Counted from the stretch's first letter, positions 43,766 through 55,775 are shown. The stretch: 64,000 nt of DNA from Erinaceus europaeus (GCF_950295315.1 NC_080164.1:115268890-115332889); one strand, 5' to 3'. Notes: generated from the letters alone by a model not told the origin. Translations and numbers: made by a program.

Positions 43766-44479
43766 ATGAGGGTGGGGACCTGATTCTGTGTACACTCTAT
43801 TGGTTGTACCAATACCAGTTCTCTGATTGTGATTTTGAAATGGCTTTAGAAGTCCCTGTTTGGGACTGTTTAAAATTAGACAACTCCTTTCTGTATGGAA
43901 TGTTATACATATAGTCCTTACTGATTTAGGATAACATCCTGAGAGTAGTTGAATCCACATTTGGCGGTTGCAACTTTGCAGTGATTACCAGACCTTCCAG
44001 GTCTACAAAGATCTGAGTTATATCTGATTTTTCAAAGTCACTTCTCAGAGGCCCACAAATCAGTCCTCTTTGTTCCTGCTGGAGACTCTCTGTAGTTGTT
44101 CTGTAAACACAGATTTCTATAGTTCATGCCATTGATTTAAGAATTAGTAAGTGTACTGATTTTTTACTGCCAGTTGCAGGGATCAGTCATGGTCACACCT
44201 GACTGGAGGCTCATATCCACTGTAGGCTGCTGGTGGAGGCTGGGGTGAAAGAAGCCATCCTACCCCTCACAGGGTTCACTCATACAAGCATAAGATAGAT
44301 TGGCAAGAGAAGAAGTAAAGGGAAATTTATTAATAACACACACTGGGGAATTTCAATGATTGTGTAGGTCATGACACCATAGAAGATTTTTGTTTGTTTA
44401 TTAGTTAATTTTTAAAACAAATGTCTCATGGGGTCTCTTTCTGCTGAGGTAGGCCTGCCAACTTGTGAGTAAATGACTT

Positions 44480-44510
<31 letters not shown>

Positions 44511-44724
44511 TTCTATCTCTCTCCCCCTATCCATCTCCCTCTCCCTCAGCCTACATGTGTCCAACATGTGGGCGCTCTCAATTTTCCTCAATAAAGTTTA
44601 AAATTCTTGTTGTGGGGGGGCAAGTAATGCCTCAAATGCTTGAGGGGAAGAGAAGGAGCCCAGAGTATCAGACAGAAGGAATCTTGGAAAATGATCTTCT
44701 TCTTATTCTTCATCTTCTTCTTTT
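43766..44724. other. Unassigned; CT repeat and possible poly(A) region
   Basis: A CT/CTTT-rich run covers about 44481-44531. Behind it 'ctcaataaagtttaaaattcttgttgtggg' (about 44589) looks like an LTR-type poly(A) signal plus GT-rich element, but no LTR borders were found. No gene recognised. Confidence 0.4.
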
Positions 44725-44990
44725 TTAATTTCTTTATTGGGGGATTAATGTTTTACAGTCAACAGTAAATACAATAGTTTGTACCTGCATAACATTTCTC
44801 AGTTTTCCACATAACAATACAATCCCCACTAGGTCCTTTGTCATCCTTTTCTAGGACCTGTACTCTTACCCGCCTCCACCCCACCCCAGAGTCTTTTACT
44901 TTGGTGCAGTACACCAACTCCAGTTCAGATTCTACTTGTGTTTTCTCTTCTGATTGTGTTTTTCATCTTCTGCCAGGGAATGATCTTCTG
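44725..44990 (-). mobile_element. 5'-truncated L1 3' end, minus strand
   Basis: 'taatttctttattgggggattaatgttttacagtcaacagtaaatacaatagtttgtacctgcataacatttctcagttttccacataacaatacaatccccactaggtcc...tttactttggtgcagtacaccaac' matches 45645-46005. Confidence 0.8.
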
Positions 44991-45644
44991 TTTTAGATTC
45001 TGGAAGAGACATTGGCTCTTGAAGTAGTGTTTTATTTGATAAGGAGTGGGGGACAGGTAATGTCCCGTAAAGTTTCCTGGGCTTTCATTGCTCTCAGCTT
45101 AAAATAAACTGATGACAAAGAGTTTTCTTGTGCAGAGCAACTCTTGGGAGGTCTGATCTGAGACTCTTTGTCATCAACATGGATGACAGATAATGGCTTA
45201 GGTCACCTGCACTGTTATTCTTCCATAGCAGAGTGGACATGGGAGTGACAACATTGTTCTAGAGTAATAGCCACTATTGTGGTTCCTTAGCAAGATCAAT
45301 TAGACTCCAAGATGTTAAGAGTTTAGTGAACTATTGTCTCTGTTTTCTTTAGGATGTATGCTAATGTTGGGTTGTGGGAAAAATTTCCAAACCCTCTGGC
45401 TTCTTCTTAGACTGAATGAGTAACCCAGGCATTAGGCTAGTGAAGGGAATAATGTCTGTTTAATCATTTTTACTTGGAAAAGTAGGGAAGATACTTGAGG
45501 TTTTAGAAGGGGGAAAAAAAAGTAGAAATTGTTTCCTATAGGGTTTGAAAGATTTAATGATTGTGAAGTGGCATTTACTTTGATAAGGAGGAGAAATAAT
45601 GGCTCAATATGGAAAATTCAGGGTTGGCATATTTATTTAATTTA
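44991..45644. other. Unique sequence, no recognisable gene
   Basis: Nothing recognised. Confidence 0.5.
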
Positions 45645-46005
45645 ATTATTTTTAATTTCTTTATTGGGGGATTAATGGTTTACAGTTGACAGTAAGATAC
45701 AATAGTTTGTACATGCATAACATTTCCCAGTTTTCCACATAACAATTCAACCCCCACTAGGTTCTCCTTTGCCATCATGTTCCAGGACCTGAACCCCCCC
45801 ACCCCCACCCCAAAGTCTTTGACTTTGGTGCAGTACATCAACTTTAGTCCAAGTTCTGCTTTGTGTTTTCCCTTTTGATCTTGTTTTTCAACTTCCATCT
45901 ACAAGTGAGACTATCCCATATTCGTCCTTTCATTTCTGACTTTTCTCACTTAACATGATTTCTTCAAGCTCCATCCAAGTTGGGGTGATGAAGGTGAATT
46001 CACCA
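45645..46005 (-). mobile_element. 5'-truncated L1 3' end, minus strand
   Basis: Same 3' UTR type as 44725-44990, extending further into the ORF2 end ('cttctacaagtgagactatcc...cacttaacatgatttcttcaagctccatccaagttggg'). Confidence 0.82.
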
Positions 46006-46009
46006 TATT

Positions 46010-46165
46010 TTATTTTGTTTTTATTATTTTATTTTGCAGATAGACAGAGAGAGGGAAAGAAGCCATAGCACTGAAACTTCTTCAATGCTGTGAGGAACCA
46101 GGCTCCAGTCTGCCAAAGCATCACACTATCCAAGTAAGTAAGCTCTTTTGCCAGCCTGGTCTGCT
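46010..46165 (-). mobile_element. Diverged SINE
   Basis: 'ttttattttgcagatagacagagagagggaaagaagccatagcactgaaacttcttcaatgctgtgaggaaccaggctccagtctgccaaagcatcacactatccaagtaagtaagctcttttgccagcc' has the reverse SINE layout. Confidence 0.65.
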
Positions 46166-47085
46166 TATTCTTTAGCTGAAAGTAAATGGCTTTCAAAAAA
46201 CTTGCTTCTAGAAAACACTAGGTTTGTGAAACTTCCTAAGTTCTGTTTATAGCACCTTCAAATGTGATGCAAAGGGATAGTGTAACTCAAATATTCCAGT
46301 CATAACTATTTGCCACTCAGCTGGAATTGCTTTTATTTGTAAAAGGTGTACGTGTATTCTTTGATGTTTGGACTCTCTATGTAGACAGATGTAAAAGGTT
46401 CCTTTTTCTGACTCAGATATACTTTGCTGTGAATATAAAGTGTGGAAATAAAAGAGAAGGTGGAGTATTGCAGGAAGTTACCTCTCCTGTGTCATGTACC
46501 AAAAATCATTGTCACTGGAAGGATATTTTATAAAATTCAAGTTATTAAACAATGCAAGTAACTTAATTAGTTTTAGGTAGGGATTAAAGTAGGTAGAAAT
46601 GAATCTCACTGTGGGTGTGTGGGATTGGAGGTGTAAAAGCCTGGAAAATTACTGCATATAGCTTTTCCAGGGTTTTAGTTTATCCTAGTTTTATTGGTCT
46701 CTTATTCTGGCTCCTTTAAATATCGTAGTTTAATTATGTACCCGTCAAATTTTATGACATCATTTCTCAAGTGGGCTTTTATGTTTTTTCTCATATTACT
46801 AGAGTGGTTGGTGTGATTTTTAATTTCTTTTAAAATGTTTTTTTTTTCTGGGCGAATTTCAAGAAAATATTTTTAAAAATTTAAAAATGTACCAAGTAAT
46901 ACATATACCTATATTCCTTAGAAAGTAGGGATGGTAGTATGTTATAATCTAGCTATTCTACTGTTGAGTGTTTGCTAAAGAATTCAAAAGTTCTAATTTT
47001 AAGACATATATTATCCTCATATTCACTGCACAGTGGTCACAATTGGAAGCAACATAATTATCTATCACCAGATGAATGAACTGGG
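46166..47085. other. Unique sequence, no recognisable gene
   Basis: Nothing recognised. Confidence 0.5.
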
Positions 47086-47089
47086 GTGG

Positions 47090-47404
47090 GGGGAAGACCA
47101 GGTTAAGCACACTCAGTGTGAAGAACAAGGAACCATGCAAGGATCCTGGTTTGAGTTCCCAGCTCCATACCTGCGGGGGGGTGGGGGGAGAGGGTCACTT
47201 GACAAGCAATGAAACAGGTCTGCAGGTGTCTTATCTTTCTCTCCCCCTTTCTATCTTCTCATCCCTTCTCAAGTTCTCTGTGTCCTATCCAAAAAACAAA
47301 AACATTGAAAAAATGGCCACAGGACTAGTAGATTTGTAGTGCAGGCATTGAGCCCCAATGATAATCCTGGAGGTAAAAATTAAAAAAGAAGAGAAAAGAA
47401 AGAG

Positions 47405-47435
<31 letters not shown>

Positions 47436-47455
47436 GATAAAAGAGAATGAAAGCT
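47090..47455 (+). mobile_element. tRNA-derived SINE with (GAAA)n tail
   Basis: 'accaggttaagcacactcagtgtgaagaacaaggaaccatgcaaggatcctggtttgagttcccagctccatacctgcgggg', 'gcaatgaaacaggtctgcaggtgtctt', 'tgtagtgcaggcattgagccccaatgataatcctggaggtaaaa' and a tail expanded to GAAA units (about 47399-47436). Confidence 0.85.
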
Positions 47456-48690
47456 TAACATAATTCTAGCTCCATCTAAGATGGGTCAGAAAAGGTGGGT
47501 TCATTGTTCTTAATAGCTGCGTAGTAGTCCATTGTGTAGATATATCACAGCTTTCTCAGCCACTCATTTGTTGTTGAGCACCTGGGTTGCTTCCAGGTTT
47601 TAGCTATTACAAATTGTTCTGCTATGGACATAGGTCTACACATATCTTTTTTGATGAGTGTTATGGAGTCCTTGGGGTGTATTCCTAGGAAAGGAATTAC
47701 TGGGTCATATGAAAGGTCCATGTCTAGCCTTGTGAGAATTCTCCAGACTGTTCTACAGAGAGATTGAACCAATTTACATTCCCACCAGCAGTGCAGAAGG
47801 GTTCCTCTGTTCCCACAGCCTCTCCAACAATTTTGCTGCTGTCCTTTTTTGATATATGCCATTCTCACAGGAGTGAGGTGGTATCTCAATGTTGTCTTTA
47901 TTTGCATTTCTCTGACAATCAGCGACCTGGAGCAGTTTTTCATGTGTTTGTTAGCCTTTTGGATTTCTTCTGTAGTGAATGTCTTGTTCATATCCCCTGC
48001 CCATTTTTGGATGGGGTCATTTGCTTTTTTGGTGCTAAGTTTGCTGAGCTCTTTGTATATTTTGGTGATTAGTCTCTTGTCAGATGTATGGCATGTGAAG
48101 ATCTTCTCCCATTCTGTGAGGGGTCTCTTTGTTTGATAGTTTCTTTGGCTATGCAGAAGCTTTTCAATTTGATGTAGTTCCATTGATTTGTTTCTGCTTT
48201 AGTCTTCCTTGCAACTGGGTTTATATATGCCTATTAGTTATCTACAAAAGGGAGGACCCCCAACTCTTTATCTGCACTACTCTAGCCTTTAGGTTCATGA
48301 TTGTTCAACAATTTGTTTGGCTTTGTATGTTAACTCTCTTTTCAGCCACCAGGTTCCAGATGCTAGCATGATGCCGACCAGACTTCCCTGGACAGACAAC
48401 CCCACCAATGTGTCCTGGAGCTCTGCTTCCCCAGACCCCTTCCCCACTAGAGAAGGAGAGAGGCAGGCTGGGAGTATGGATCGACCTGTCAATGCCCATG
48501 TTCAGCGGGAAGCAATTACAGAAGCCAGACCTTTCACCATCTGCACCCCACAATGACCTTGGCCCCATACTCCCAGAGGGTTAAAGAATAGGAAAGCTGT
48601 TAGGGGATGGGATAGGATATAGAGTTCTGGTGGTGGGAATTGTGCGAAGCTGTACCATTCTTATCCTATTTGTTTTGTCAGTATTTCCTC
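47456..48690 (+). mobile_element. L1 with 5' inversion (twin-primed)
   Basis: 47456-48215 is the C-terminal part of ORF2 on the minus strand (open over 48183-47545 with the CWRGCGNRGTLLHCWWEC segment). At about 48216 the sequence switches to the L1 3' UTR on the plus strand ('gacccccaactctttatctgcac...ccaccaggttccagatgctagc...') and ends in an A-rich tail at about 48690. An inverted 5' segment joined to a normal 3' segment, with the intervening few hundred bases missing, is the structure made by twin priming during L1 insertion. It sits in the GAAA-rich tail of the upstream SINE, which blurs the TSD. Confidence 0.9.
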
Positions 48691-48699
48691 TTAATAAAA

Positions 48700-49804
48700 A
48701 AGAAAGACAGAAAGAAAGGATGGATGGAAGGAAGGAAGAAAAGAAAAGGTGCTATATATAAGGCAGGAAACTCTGGGTAGCTACACAATAAGATTAAATC
48801 CTATCATTTTCAATGACTTTTATAGACAGATTAATAATAATTAATAATTTTGTAGCAGATTAATGCTTAGTGAGATTAGATGGAAAAGGATATGCATGGT
48901 AGTTTTCCACATACATAGTAGTTGAAGGAAAAACCAAATGAACCAGCACAGCTGAAACAAACTCATATATCCATACAAATGAAATAATGATTATCAGAAG
49001 GGGAGGGGAGAAGAAATTGGATATCTTGAATAAAAGGGCCAGTTGCTATCGTAATAGATGGAATCTAGAGTTCTGGTGTTGAATCTATGTAGCATATGTA
49101 GATGTTAATTTATAAGACTCTATCTATGAAGACTATATAGTGATATTTCAGTAAAATAAAAGCACAGAAGTACACTCTAACCATTTCAGAGGATGCAACT
49201 CTAGTTTCCTTAGCTTTGTTGGCCAGAGGAAGATACTAGAAACAACTCACAAAAAGAAGAAAAGACTACAGAAAATTGGAGTGACTTTCTGAAGCATAAA
49301 TATTCTTTTTTCAGAGTATGCTGACAATAGACACATCTGGTACTGAAGCTGTAGCAATGCAGGGATAAATTTGGATTAGTTCGTATCATGTGATTTGTAA
49401 GGTCAATGCAGGGAAGGTGAAATTACAGAATTAGACTAAGTTTTGAGCTGATAGGGAAATTCTAAAATGTTGAGAAAAAAACAAAACAAAACTAGGGAAA
49501 GTATTTTAAAACAATTCATAGAGAAGAGATCAGACTTCTGGGTACCACAGGTAAGGGTTAGAAGAACTGGAGGAAGTTAAAATTTACAACCTCCCATTTA
49601 CAGATAAGTAAGTCTTGAGAATATATTGTACAGAAAGATGACTGTTAATACTACTGTACTACATAGTTGAGGTTTAGTTCCCAAGAGTTCTTATCACAAG
49701 AAAAAGTATTTATATTTTATATCTATACTAGATTAGGGTTGGGACCTAAACTTATTGTGCTAATCATGTCCTAATATATGAAAATCAAATTTTTGTGTTT
49801 TATT
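48700..49804. other. Unique sequence, no recognisable gene
   Basis: Starts with a GGAA/GGAT-rich run (about 48716-48745). Nothing else recognised. Confidence 0.5.
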
Positions 49805-51235
49805 TTTTATTTATTTTTTTATTACAGAATTACATGTTGACAGGGGTTTGAATCCACACCATTCCCACCTCCGGAGTTCTGAATCTTCACTCTGCACTGT
49901 AATCCACTACAGTTCCCCTAAGATTGTAGATATGAGCCAACCATCATTTCTACAACTATCTGTCCACATTTATACATAGTTCCCCCCCTTTTTTTTCTGA
50001 TTCAATTGTTGGTATGCTTCTGGATTCTGCTTGTGAAGCCTTCTGATTTTATCATCACATTGGGTTTGCTTGTATTTCTTGCTATGTGTTCTGTTTGCAC
50101 GTCCACTGTTGGCTGGGCACCCCCTGCCTTCAGGATATTGGTTTGGTCTCCTCCCCTCCCTGCCTTTGGGACATTTGGTTTAGTCATCGCTAGTTTGCGC
50201 TTCTTTCTTCTCCCCTCCCCCTATCGTACGTATCTCCGCTCATGAATAAAGTTTGAACTGCGTTCTCAGATCAGCCATGAGTCTCTGGTCGTCTCTGTCT
50301 CCCGCCTGCAAAGCCAGCTTGGCAAAAACGACATTCAATCCTCTCTTCCCCTCCAAGCCACTCATGACAATATAACTACCTCCATATGTCCCTCTCCTTT
50401 TCCTTCTTTCTCTCTGGGTGCTGATGAAGCTGACATTCAAACCCCTCTTATCTTCATCCTATCACTTCCCCCCCACTGGGGGTATGGATCAAGGTTGTTT
50501 TGGGGGAGCAGAAGGTAGGAGTTCTGATTTCTATAATTGACTCTTTGCTGAGCATGAACATTGACAGGTTGATCCATACCTCCAGCCTGTCTCTATCTCT
50601 TGCTAGTGGACACATTGGTGAGGTCGTCTGCCCAGAAAAGTCAGGGTGGAGTCATAGTAGCATCTATAGCTTGATGTCTGGAAGGTGACATGACCTTTGT
50701 TGAGATAAAATGGTTAATGAACAGGTACCAAAAAGTAGGATTATAGCAGATGATATTAGGGATTTTAGGGTAGAAAAAAGCTAGGGAAACCATTTTAGGC
50801 ATGTTCCTGACAACACACAACTATGGCAGTTTTGCTTGAGTTTGGTAGGTAGCCTGAGGTCAGATAAGAATATTGTCTGAGAGAATGATGTCAGATTAGA
50901 GAAAAGGGCTAGAAAGTTGGGTCAGGGCAGGGAGTAGCTCCCATTATTGAAAAAAAATATTTGTGGTTAAAATTAACTATTTATCGCTACCCACCTGCTC
51001 CAGGGCATATATATATATCACCAGGAACAGTGGTTTTTGAGTGACAGGGAAGGATACTACCTGCCTCCCTTTGGAGACTGGGGGTATCCCTACCATCATT
51101 GATTGCTTTATGGTGAGGACAAGGATCTGGTAGGACCCACAAGATGCCATTCCATATGAAAGTAACCAGTGGTAGTGGAGAGAGAGGGACCCTTTAGAGG
51201 CCTAGGTCCATCGTATGTGTGTGGGAATCTAAGGA
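49805..51235 (-). mobile_element. L1-type 3' end, second 3' UTR family, minus strand, interrupted
   Basis: Homologous in order to 42355-43600: 'catttctacaactatctgtcc', 'agcagaaggtaggagttctg', 'acattgacaggttgatccatacc', 'atggttaatgaacaggtaccaaaaagtagg', 'aatattgtctgagagaatgatgtcag' and 'agagggacccttt agaggcctaggtcc'. It is split at 50001-50339 by a solo LTR. Confidence 0.7.
50001..50339 (+). mobile_element. Solo LTR with 6-base TSD
   Basis: The LTR spans 50007-50333 (327 bases), from TGTTGGTATG to AAAACGACA, and is flanked by TTCAAT at 50001-50006 and 50334-50339. A poly(A) signal 'gaataaag' is at about 50245, followed by 'tttgaactgcgttctcagatcagccatgagtctctggtcgtctc', as R/U5. The same R/U5 motif is in the LTR at 56103. 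Six-base TSDs fit class II elements. No internal retroviral part remains. Confidence 0.92.
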
Positions 51236-51540
51236 TTCCCTAACTAGGGCCCCAGATGATGAGGTGGTGTGATATTCATCAAATGGGCCATTATTAAGGG
51301 GCCAGTCTCTTGCCCTTATCCAACTTTTGTAGCCCTCTCTTTATCTGATGATCTTGGATTTTCTCTCAGTTGTTTAAGCATTGAGTATCATTTGTTAAGC
51401 CCAGACACAGTTAGGTTTTTGGAATCTGTCTTCTTTGGACCTTTCTGCTATACTGCCCAGCTAATTTGGTCTAGATCCATCAATTACAGAATTTATGATG
51501 CCTTATTTAGGCACTTGGAACATTATTGAACACTTAGAGA
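51236..51540. other. Unassigned sequence next to L1
   Basis: Possibly a further part of the older L1 3' UTR, but I found no second copy in the window to confirm this. Confidence 0.4.
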
Positions 51541-52015
51541 AGGACTTTTTAAATTTTTTTTATTTATAAAAAGGAAACATTGACAAAACCATAGGATAAG
51601 AGGAGTACAACTTCACACAATTCCCACAACCAGATCTCTGTATCCCATCCCCTCCCCTATTAGCTTTCCTATTCTTCAATCCTTTGGGAGTATGGACCCA
51701 AAATCATTGTGGCATGCAGAAGGTTGAAGGTCTGGCTTCTGTAATTGCTTCCCTGCTGAACATGGACGTTGACAGGTCGATCCATACTCCCAGGCTGTCT
51801 CAGAGAAGGAATATTAAGAAGTGGCCATAGTCCTAGAGGTACCAGGACTGGGAGAAAATAGGGTCTTAAAGAGAATGCAAGGAGTTTCTTATAGTCTTAG
51901 AAAGAGTTAAAAAATAAATAATTACTTATTATTATAACCAGGCTAGTTGGGGGGTTTGTTTTCTATGATAATCTAATGGTTAGTATCTATATTAATATAC
52001 TTGGCTTCACTTTGT
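51541..52015 (-). mobile_element. 5'-truncated L1 3' end, internally deleted
   Basis: T-rich start, then 'accataggataagaggagtacaacttcacacaattccc', 'gcagaaggttgaaggtctggcttctgtaattgcttccctgctgaacatggacgttgacaggtcgatccatactcccaggctgtc'. It then jumps to 'ggtaccaggactgggagaaaatagggtc', a block that in complete copies lies several hundred bases further on. Confidence 0.8.
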
Positions 52016-52310
52016 TTTTTTAATTTTTATTTATTTATTTAAAAAAGGAGACATTAACAAAACCATAGGATAAGAGGGGTACAACTCCACACAATTCTCA
52101 CCACCAGATCTCTGTATCCCATCCCCTCCTCTGATAGCTTTCCTATTCTTTATCCCTCTGGGAGTATGGACCCAAGGTCATTGTGGGATGCAGAAGGTGG
52201 AAGGTCTGGCTTCTGTAATTGCTTCCCTGCTGAACATGTGCGCTGACTGGTCAATCCATACTCCCAGCCTGCCTCTTTTTCTCTAGTAGGGTGGGGCTCT
52301 GGGGAACAAC
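52016..52310 (-). mobile_element. 5'-truncated L1 3' end, minus strand
   Basis: A second copy of the same tail ('ggagacattaacaaaaccataggataagaggggtacaactccacacaattctcaccacc...cctgctgaacatgtgcgctgactggtcaatccatactccc...agtagggtggggctctgggg'). Confidence 0.87.
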
Positions 52311-52654
52311 CCTTTTAGTGGAATCTGAACCTCTTTGTATTTTAGATACTTATAAGGCCATAAGGTCTTTATCTGTCTGGCCTAAAGTTGTAGTTGATTT
52401 AGGTGTTTACAGAGCTCTGTTTTCTGGTACATTTTTAGAACTTCACGAACAGTTTAATCCCATTATCAGAGTCTGACCATCTTGCAAATCTAAGATATTA
52501 AATATTTAAGCAAAAGCTAATATTTGTCCTTAGGGCTATGCTCTAGGCAGCTAGGGAACTTGAGATATTAAATCTATCCCTTCCACCACATGTATTTCTA
52601 GTGATAGGACTAAATAGTGATAGGACTAAAATTTCATGTCTTTTCTGCCACAAA
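52311..52654. other. Unassigned sequence
   Basis: A short imperfect tandem repeat 'agtgataggactaaa' occurs at about 52601-52632. Nothing else recognised. Confidence 0.5.
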
Positions 52655-53240
52655 AAGTCTGTACCCTCCCCTCTCCTCCCAGGTAACCACTGTAGTTTTC
52701 CCATTTAAATATGGGTTGTGTTGTGTCTGGTTGTTTAAGTATGTGTGTTCAGTTCTCTAAATTCTACATATGAGTGAAACCATCCTGTAGCTATCCTTTA
52801 CCTCTTTGCTTATTTCACTAGGCACAACGTTCTTGAGTTCCATCCATTTTATCCCAAAGGATGTAAAATCATTTTTTTTCTATTGCTGAGTAGTACTCCA
52901 TTGAGTATATGTCCCCTAACTTTTTTATCCAGTCATCTGTCAAAGGACATTTTGGTTGCTTCCAGGTTTTTTGCTATTGTGGACAATGCGGCTATGGACA
53001 TGGGAGTAGGTATATCCCTTCAAATTAGCGATATTATCTCTTTTGGATAAATGCCTAGGAGTGTAATTGCTGGATAGCAAGATATTTCCATCTGTATTTG
53101 CTTAAGGATTCTCCATACTGTTCTCCATAATGCTTGCACCATCCCCACCAGCAGTGTATTAAAGTTTTTTTCTCTCCACATCCTTTCTAACATTTATCCT
53201 CTCCTGTTTTGTTGATGAAGGCTGTTCTTAGTGGACTCTG
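52655..53240 (-). mobile_element. Old L1 ORF2 end, minus strand
   Basis: 'cattttatcccaaaggatgtaaaatcattttttttctattgctgagtagtactccattgagtatatgtcccctaacttttttatccagtcatctgtc...ggttgcttccaggttttttgctattgtggacaatgcggctatggacatgggagtagg...atgcctaggagtgtaattgctgg' is the reverse strand of the L1 ORF2 C-terminal region of an old subfamily. Confidence 0.82.
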
Positions 53241-55126
53241 CTTGAAGTTCTTCTTTCAAGCTTTGTAGCTTCTTATCAAATTCTGATCTGAGTTCCTCTT
53301 TTGTGTCTTAATTCCAAAGTAAAATGCTCTTTCAAGTCTTAAGTTCTTGTAGAGTTCTCATAAGCTTTCTGTAGTCTGTCTCTTATAAACTCTCTGCATC
53401 TGGAATTTCTTGGATTTCATCTGATTTGCTTCTCTCTATTTGTTGTGGCACATTTAGCTGGTTGCCTTTTTGTTTCTGCATGTATGCTGTTGGTTATTTG
53501 TGGCCAGCAGGTGGTGCCGCTGTGATCTCTGGGATTCTCTTTGTATAATCCATGGTGGTGAGTGGGGGAGGGGTGCTTTGGCCTATCTTGTGGGCTATCT
53601 GATTTTTGTGTTCATCTTAAACTCAGACTGAGAAAAGACCAAACAAACCATTAGTCAAAGATTGAGAGGTTTTAAGCTCCAATTTCTTTTCTTCTGGGGG
53701 TGGGGGTGGGGAGAGATGTCCAAGATGGCGCAGGTTAGCGCTGAGCCACTGCTGCCTAGAACTCTGGTTTTGACCTTGTCTTCCAACCCACTTCATTATT
53801 TTCCCCAACTATGCACACGGGCGCCTGCCTACAGCTGTAGATTTTTTAGCTGTAGATTATGTGTCCAATAGGATCTCTTGTTGTGTTCAATATTTGTTTC
53901 GGGGAGAGTGAAGGATTGGATCACAGTTACTCCATAAAACCACACCTCCCAGAAGTCAAATTGTTGTTTTACATCATAAGCTTATATTGTGCTCTAGAAC
54001 AATTATATGCCAACCATATTATACACAAAACACAATTTTTATGTTAATGCAATTTCTAAATAGGTACAACTGAAATAAAACCTTAGTGCACATACATATA
54101 CAAAACAGTAATACTTGGTTATCACAAGAAAATTTATTCTCTATTCTTTTCTTGACTTGCTACATTAATCTCACATCCCATATATCTTAGCAGAATATGT
54201 GAAAATTTTAACTACAGGTCACCTTGGCCAGTCTTTCACTTTATGGAACAACTGACTAGCCTTAGCAATTAATTGAATTTCACAATCTGTGACTAATAAA
54301 GCCTGGAATCCACATCTTCTAATGTTTTTGGTCATACTTTGTTCATATATATCAGTATATAATTAGTTGAGAATGACACTGTTGTAATTATTGGAGAGTG
54401 TATATGCTGGGTTGCAAAAAATAGTATGATTATAATTTTAGTAGAGTTTTGAAAAATGAATGTATATTAAAACTATTGTTCAGCTAATGATACATACAGA
54501 ATATTTGACTGTCAATCACATTTATATGTATGCAAAAGGAAACTGGAAAAGATTTAATTGTGTTTGAATGAAATTGAATGCTATTCACTGAGAACTAGAG
54601 TTTTGGGTTTGTTGTTCCTTCTTGAAGTCAAATTTCCTTGATTTTTTTTTTTAGTCACTCCACCCAGCAATTAGTCACCTCTTTACTTGACTTGAAATAA
54701 CTCATCCAGGGGGTAGTTTTTTTTCTTTGAGGAGCAAAAGGCCTTCCCTCTGGAAAGGATGTTAGAATATTCTTGGCTCCTGACTGGCCTCCTGTTTGAA
54801 GTTAGAGTCCTGCAGGTTACTTCTCTTCCTTAAGTGCTTCTCCAGCACTGTCTCTGCCCTCCATTAGTCAGTTGTCTAACATGTGACATACAACTTGAAC
54901 AGCTTTTCTTATAGGTGGTATTCAGTTGTGACAAAGTCATGTGATCCAATTTTAGCCCAGTGGCACTCATTAAAAGCCAATGGTAGATAAATTATTCTGT
55001 AAAGTGTTATCATCAGATCACTAATATTAAGTGCTTGTTGTATTTGTTATATAAGCAGAATCCTGAGTCACACTGAAGATCAGTCAGACTGGATTATTGG
55101 GGTTGAGTCTGGAAATGCATCCCCTG

Positions 55127-55127
<1 letters not shown>
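53241..55127. other. Mostly unique sequence, no recognisable gene
   Basis: 53241-53560 ('cttctttcaagctttgtagcttcttatcaaattctgatctg') may continue an old L1. The rest shows nothing. The 53700-53870 stretch 'gggggtggggagagatgtccaagatggcgc' contains a YY1-like CAAGATGGCG at about 53720, possibly an isolated L1 5' end, on weak evidence. Confidence 0.4.
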
Positions 55128-55172
<45 letters not shown>

Positions 55173-55182
55173 GCGTGCGCAC
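55128..55182 (+). repeat. (TG)n microsatellite ending in TGCG/CGCG-type steps
   Basis: Alternating TG from 55128 to about 55166 followed by 'gcgtgtgcgtgcgcac'. The whole run alternates purine and pyrimidine. Confidence 0.95.
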
Positions 55183-55494
55183 ATTGGATGATAATGATAG
55201 AGTAAACTCTTTGTATAAGGCACCACATCTGGTTTGTTCATTTCTGTCTCTTGTGACTAGGACTTGGTAAACACAAAATTATTAAACTGGATAGTGTATT
55301 CTATATGTATTAGCCTCAGTATCTGAGACCATTGGGTCAGGAAACCATAGAGAGATGGTATGTGGCTTCTAGAGCTTGTCACCCTCCAACAATTATCAGT
55401 TGTTCAACTGCAAACAGGTTGGTCAGTATTTAAGTGTCTAAATTTCTTTATCTGATAGGCTGTCTGATAGAGGGGACCAAGTGATGGTATACCT
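55183..55494. other. Unique sequence, no recognisable gene
   Basis: Nothing recognised. Confidence 0.5.
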
Positions 55495-55775
55495 AGTTGA
55501 GTACATGAATGGCTTTGCACAAGGAACCTGGTCTGAAACCCTATTCCCCACCTGCAGGTGAGACACTTCACCAGTGATGAAACAAGTCTTCAGGTATCTA
55601 CGTTTCTCTCTACCACTTTATTTCCCCTCATGCCTCAATTTCTCTCTGCCCTTTCAAATAAAATAGAAAAGGAAAGGAAAAGAAAGAGAGAAATAAAAAA
55701 AATAATAATAAAAACTGGCTGCTGGACTGGCACTGAGCCCCAGAAACAACACCTGTGGCAATAAAATGAAAAAAA
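55495..55775 (+). mobile_element. tRNA-derived SINE, long form, diverged
   Basis: 'tagttgagtacatgaatggctttgcacaaggaacctggtctgaaaccctattccccacctgcaggtgagacacttcaccagtgatgaaacaagtcttcaggtatc', CT body and 'ctggcactgagccccagaaacaacacctgtggcaataaaatg'. Confidence 0.83.

Noticed and set aside
44485..44640. LTR based on 'ctcaataaagtttaaaattc'
   Set aside because: A poly(A)-like motif alone. No TG...CA borders, TSD or second copy were found.
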